Positions 57,710 to 64,000 of a DNA stretch of 64,000 bases are shown one piece after another. This stretch comes from Ecdyonurus torrentis (Eukaryota > Arthropoda > Insecta > Ephemeroptera > Heptageniidae), in the NCBI GenBank assembly GCA_949318235.1, contig OX439130.1:42545040-42609039 (forward strand). The letters are read 5' to 3'. How positions within the stretch are numbered: position 1 is the first letter of the stretch; each line of letters begins with the position of its first letter. Below the pieces are notes generated by a model. That model ran no database searches and was not told where the DNA came from. It was given only the letters and a program-made list of their open reading frames with translations. Made by a program: the position numbers and the translations under genes.

Positions 57710-59122
57710 ACTGTGTTTGCAACTCATGAATTGAACCCGAGGTTATTTTCTTCTTGGTTTGGTGGTGGAGAAACAAAGCAGGTAAATAGACAATCACTTT
57801 TTATTTTTCATAATTTATTCTGAAAATTATTTCCTATATACTTGCATTTTATTATTATTTTTTAAAAATTAATATTACTTTAGCAATTTTCAAGCGATTT
57901 CATTATTTGTATGCAATGTGTTTCTAAAAGTTGTTGTTTTATATCACAGCAATCAGATCAATTTTTGCCCGCGACCTTGCAAGTCCTTGAACACACGGCA
58001 AGTCAGGTGAACGGGACGTGGGGAGATGAAAATCGTAAAACTAAAGCACTGCCCTTTAATGAAGAAATGGAGCCTTTACCTGGACTTTTGCGGTTAACAG
58101 TGCTACGAAACTCTTTACTATTGGAAGCTAAGGCAGCAAACTTGGAAAATTTTGATGTGAGTAATTATTTAGTTTTATATCTATTTTTTACTTATAGGCT
58201 TAATTGTCTTATTTAGCAGAAAGTTTCAAATTTTCATTCAGACACTGCTGTAAATTTGAGTCTCTCTTTATGTCTCTCTTTTTAATATATCAATGAGTGA
58301 CAATTTAAGTACATACTGTCTTCCTAAATGCGATTTTATGAAATATTCATTATCAAATAAAGCTTCGCGTTTTCTCTCTCTCTCTCTCTCTCTCTTGCTT
58401 TTATTGTTATTATTTTTTAATATTTGTGTAATATTTATCGTATGATAATTTTATTTTAATTTTTTCCCTATCATACCTCTGCAAAATTGAATAAAATCTC
58501 TCTCTCTCTCTCTCTCTTTTAAATGCTATTAAGAATTCTTTCCTGGAATCGTGTGTGTTAAATAAATATAAAATATATATTTTGACACATACTTGTATCA
58601 ACATCTATCATACATGTATATAATTACAAATATTATGTCATGCATATTATACTTTTTTTATAGGGTAATTTGCTAAATTAATGATAAAATTTCTCCGCTC
58701 TCTGATTTTTATACACTTTTTAAATCACTGGTGTTTAATAAATTAATAATAAATCACATTAAAATTTAAAATAGCGATGATTTTTTCATATATTATTATT
58801 ATTAAATTGTTTTAGGGGTTTACCCCAGAAGTGGCAAATCAACTGGAGATCTCCTCGAAATTGCCGCTACCTGAACAATTAGCTAGAGTGATTGAGCGCA
58901 CAGTTGAATCAGGAGAATTGGAGGTATATTTTATATTAAGAAATGTTTAAGGGATTATTACATTTAATACGTGTTTTCTCTCATTCTCTATAGTCTATGG
59001 AGCAGAAGCGAGGGAAAGCGCTCAAATTTCTTGCGTTTGAAGTTGTCAAAGAACTGCGTGATAAGAAATCTCAGCTATCGAGCGTATTGATCCAATTCGA
59101 ATCTTTACAATACACTTCTTAA
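57710..59122 (+). CDS. unrecognised conserved-looking helical protein, 5' end not found
   Basis: Exons 57710-57781, 57950-58156, 58816-58923 and 58994-59122 join in phase 0 to an open frame of 171 aa ending in TAA. The first listed exon (TVFATHELNPRLFSSWFGGG) has a good acceptor but no in-frame ATG, so an upstream exon with the start is missing from my reading. Alternatively translation starts in a read-through form at 57911. The protein has no signal peptide or membrane segment. It is leucine-, glutamate- and lysine-rich, mostly helical (LPGLLRLTVLRNSLLLEAKAANLE, LPEQLARVIERTVESGE, KALKFLAFEVVKELRDKKSQLSSVLIQFE) and ends QYTS. I do not recognise the family. It converges on the regucalcin gene, with 308 bases between the stop codons. 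Confidence 0.6.
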
Positions 59123-59430
59123 ACATGCATGATAATCATGATAATACGTAATATTATTAACCTCAATGTGACATCAGCAATTTCGTACTTTGAGTCTTAT
59201 GTAAGAGAGAAAGAAAGTGTTGATTATGCATAGTGTCATGTCAATTCATCGATAAAAAAACGAACAACATATTTTGAGTATATTAATGCTTGGTTACTTT
59301 TATTAAACAGAAATATTTACATTTTTCGCAGATTTGTTTTATTATTATTATTATTATTTTAATTATTATATTTAAAAAATTAGTCCACTGGTACGAAATT
59401 TGCAGTAAAATTTGAGCGGTTAATAAGGTA
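59123..59430. other. short convergent intergenic spacer
   Basis: This is the 3' flank of both the unrecognised plus-strand gene and regucalcin. AT-rich, with an att repeat at about 59337-59360. No other feature seen. Confidence 0.6.
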
Positions 59431-60996
59431 CTAAAGTTCTGCGAGTATCTTCTGGCCGAGTTTCACCTCTGAGGCCGGGATGCCGCGAGCTCCAAGACCC
59501 GTCACGCGGTACAAATTGCCAGCTCGGGGTTTGCCTGCCTGATCAGCCAGCCCTGCTGTGGTTACATACAGCTCATCTAGACCGCGACCACCCCAGCCCG
59601 TGGAGGTCACTTGAGCAGCAGGTATAGCTACCTTTGTCACCAAGCGACCTGCATTTGGGTCTACGCAAAGCACCTAAAAATATATATCTCTATGAATTTC
59701 TATTTAATTATTTTGTGTGCAATATTGTCAAATAATTATTGCGTAGTTAATTAAGAGTCATACCTGAGAGCTTCCAAAACATGCAACCCACAGATTTCCC
59801 GTTGAATCAATCGTCATTCCGTCAGGAAGTCCTTCAATGCCGTTTGTAATAAAGTCAAACACGCTGCGGCGATTTGCTGTCAAAAAAAAAAAAATTCATT
59901 GAGGTATTGAACTATAATGATGTAGCGATATGTAGCCTCAACTTACTGATGTTTCCTGAAACGACGTCATAGTCGAAGGCGTCCACTCTCTTAGCCGTGG
60001 AGTCGATATAGTAGAAAGTATTGTCAGTCCACGCTAAGCCGTTGCTGATGCCCACGTTAGTCACCCACTGTTTGGTATTGGCTCCTTCATCCTGGAGACA
60101 GTAGAGAGCACCGTGGTTTGGCTGCTCCATGCCTAGGTCACAATTGGTGCTCATTGTGCCTGCAAGAATAAATGATATAACAAGAGTTAAATTATTTAGT
60201 TTTTTTTTTTTTTTTTTTTTCTGTTTGCCGATAAAAAAGAAGAAGAAAATGTATCCTTCATTACAACTAAAAAAAAAAATAGTGCTAAAAGTAGTTTACC
60301 AGCCCAGAGACGTCCAGCAGGATCAGCTTTCCCGTCATTCAAACGTGTGAGTCCTCGAGATTGAGTGTCCGACTCCAACGTGGCCAACACACGTTTTACA
60401 CTACATTGTGAACTTTGTCCGTCCCATGAAACCACGGACAGATCTCGTCCGTGTCCAACGACGAAGTTTCCTTTGCGATCGGACACTGGCACTACCAGAG
60501 TTAACGGAAGTCCTCCTGTCAATGTTAAATAATATTACAAATAAGTGTTCACAATCCATAAGTAATATAATTAATTTAAAAAAAAAATCGTAATTTGAGT
60601 TTTATAAGCTCTATATACCGCGTACAACTACAAACATTAAGTTATCGTATAATATATAATAAATGGCTTTTAGTAAAATTAACTAGTGCACGCCCTTTAA
60701 ATATATTTCTTAACAAATATTTATTTTATATTGATGTTATACGAGAGGTACGAACCCCCAATATAAACAAATAAATTATGACAAAATTCAAATATTAGAG
60801 CGATAGATGAATGTAACAATATACCGGCTGGCTTGGTGCTTGTATGTTTCTGCGTGGCGGGGTCATATCTGTGCAGTCCTCCAGACAGTAAGTCGACAAA
60901 GTACAGTGCCTGCTCGTCGTCCACCCAGTGGGGTCCCTCGCCTAGTTGCAGCGCGGGGACGGCGGACACCACCTCCACTTTAACGTTGCCGGACAT
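59431..60996 (-). CDS. RGN: regucalcin / senescence marker protein 30 (SMP-30, gluconolactonase family)
   Basis: Minus-strand exons 60996-60825, 60515-60300, 60159-59947, 59876-59764 and 59673-59431 join in frame to 318 aa (human form 299). It is a six-bladed beta-propeller that binds a divalent metal (Ca2+, Zn2+ or Mn2+) and hydrolyses aldonolactones in the cytosol. Metal ligands are visible: Glu in LGEGPHW (about residue 20), Asn in ISNGLAW, Asp in GLPDGMTID. The substrate-loop block [16 protein letters not shown] is intact, and [14 protein letters not shown] near the end is the usual last-blade motif. The start is the ATG of [10 protein letters not shown], preceded by stop-rich sequence. 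No signal peptide. Insect members include the anterior fat body protein. Confidence 0.94.
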
Positions 60997-61686
60997 CGCT
61001 AGCTCAGCGTACAGCTACAAGCAGGTAGAAAGTTTGTTGTAATAAATCAGATTTTTTTTCTGTAATTATTATTTTCATCAACAAAATAATCAAAATATGG
61101 ATCATATATATATTTGTGATATATGACACATATTTTTGTTCTGAAAAAATATGTGAGGTAAAAAATTAAAAATAATATTTTAAGATCCTTTTTTTTGTTT
61201 TGTTATATACCTACCTTTAAATTACAAAAGAAGTATGTAAACTTTTTTCAAAATACGAGAATCTCCAATGGTTGAATTCCCTTTTTATAACCCTGGTAAT
61301 CTGAAGTGCTTTTTAAATATAGAAATATGAGTTATAAATTGATAATATCATGCGCGCGAATGGACGTATTATCGTTCGATCAAAAGATCTTTAATTCTGG
61401 TTATAACTAATTTCACAGAGAGAGTATGGTCTCAATAAATCACTGCAGTTATTAATTGTTCTGCTGCCAGACATGAAATACACTCAGGAGTAGCAGCAGC
61501 TGATTAGATTATTGCTCGCGCGGTTTTACTTGCCAACTGCTCTCGACCTTCACTCCCCTCGCTCTACACTGAGGTTACTTGCACTTTGATATTGCATCAC
61601 TCGTATACTGCTCTATTACCCCTTCCGCGCGTCGTCCCTGTTTCCTATTTTTTGTTTTGTTCATGCAATTGGCTGCAGGAAGTATA

Positions 61687-61733
<47 letters not shown>

Positions 61734-61839
61734 TAAAGCGCAGCTAATTATATAACTATATTTTTAACTATATACTGAGGAGCAAAATCGTTATGTTAAT
61801 TACATAAAGAGCTATATAAACAATTTTTATATTTAGGAT

Positions 61840-61876
<37 letters not shown>

Positions 61877-62213
61877 AATACAAAATAATATATAAAATCA
61901 ATATAAAATAGAGATAAGGTCTGTATTTATAATTTAAAATGACATTGACATTTTGATCCTTTTATTTATTTAAACTGATAATTGTATCAATTTTTCTAAA
62001 ACAAAAAATAGAGGCGAAACTCAACTGTACATCAGATAGATGAATAGATAGAATACATTAGGTGAGGCGCCAGAAAATTACATAATTCTTTCTAAAAAAA
62101 CGCAGATAAATTTTGTGTGATTTTAATAATTTTTTTTTCTTATCTAAAAAAAAGTATAAAGATAAAAGGTCTATAGTTATGTAATTATAAGACTGAATTT
62201 GTAGTTGAATTGA
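60997..62213. other. intergenic region between aldo-keto reductase and regucalcin
   Basis: It should hold the regucalcin promoter. A GC-richer block at about 61500-61650 is the best candidate. Two microsatellites, (AT)n at 61692-61729 and (GT)n at 61842-61875, follow. No coding exon was seen. Confidence 0.55.
61692..61875. repeat. (AT)n and (GT)n microsatellites
   Basis: About 38 bases of AT repeat (61692-61729) and about 34 bases of GT repeat (61842-61875). Confidence 0.9.
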
Positions 62214-63810
<1,597 letters not shown>

Positions 63811-64000
63811 CTAGTATTTTTTAAAACAAGGAGAATATTGAAATTGTCTTTCTTAATCTTATATGAGTAAAACATATAAGTGGTATATATCTTAATTGTA
63901 ATAAGTTGAAGAAAAACTTTAATTTATGTGAAAGTAAAATTCTCTATGAAAATGGTTAATTTTACTACAATAAGTTTATATGATTAGTACAGGCTGTACC
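63811..64000. other. AKR intron sequence at the right edge
   Basis: AT-rich, no exon of the reductase recognised in it. The next upstream exon must lie beyond the window. Confidence 0.5.

Noticed and set aside
57911..57949. ATG at 57911 as the start of the unrecognised gene by reading through the acceptor
   Set aside because: The extra residues are Cys-rich and end exactly at a good acceptor (atatcacag), and the upstream exon 57710-57781 joins in frame, so splicing is the better reading. The true start stays unknown.

Overview
The window is eukaryotic nuclear DNA: every protein gene is split by introns with mostly GT/AG borders, intergenic and intronic DNA is very AT-rich, and it is full of AT, GA/TC and homopolymer microsatellites and small inverted-repeat transposons. 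The gene set points to an insect or a close pancrustacean relative: a single-CBM14 cuticle/peritrophin protein, an Osiris (DUF1676) protein and a divergent Gs-type alpha subunit like insect Galphaf. I read the genes by joining exons by eye. Reading frame stays open across every junction I list, but no transcript data support them.

Layout. 1-3.8 kb: upstream AT-rich DNA with a possible promoter near 1.0 kb. 3.8-18.2 kb (+): 989-aa secreted chitin-binding protein with an 8.8-kb first intron and a degraded mariner copy in a later intron. 20.8-24.0 kb (-): Osiris-family gene with a GC-AG intron and a broken second copy of one exon segment in its first intron. 26.4-29.2 kb (+): mitochondrial sulfide:quinone oxidoreductase. 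32.1-35.7 kb (+): coatomer zeta, whose last exon and 3' flank are repeated in tandem (541-bp unit). 37.0-40.8 kb (+): Galphaf-like G protein alpha. 41.4-45.7 kb (+): short basic protein with a TAF1A-like segment, its last intron filled by a hAT-like element, a perfect 50-bp-stem hairpin and other MITEs. 46.3-55.6 kb (+): pyruvate dehydrogenase E1 alpha, whose last intron holds a 4.6-kb foldback element. 57.7-59.1 kb (+): conserved-looking gene that I do not recognise. 61.0-59.4 kb (-): regucalcin/SMP30. 63.8-62.2 kb (-): 3' part of an aldo-keto reductase that runs off the right end.

The genes form no pathway or operon; they are ordinary neighbours with separate roles (cuticle, sulfide and pyruvate oxidation in mitochondria, COPI transport, signalling, lactone hydrolysis/Ca2+ binding, carbonyl reduction). 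The unusual content is the mobile DNA: at least six inverted-repeat families with readable target duplications (TAA, TTA, TTAA, TA, 8 bp), including a giant nearly perfect palindrome (50001-54645) built around a 32-bp satellite core. No CRISPR array, rRNA or canonical tRNA gene was seen; one tRNA-derived SINE-like segment was.
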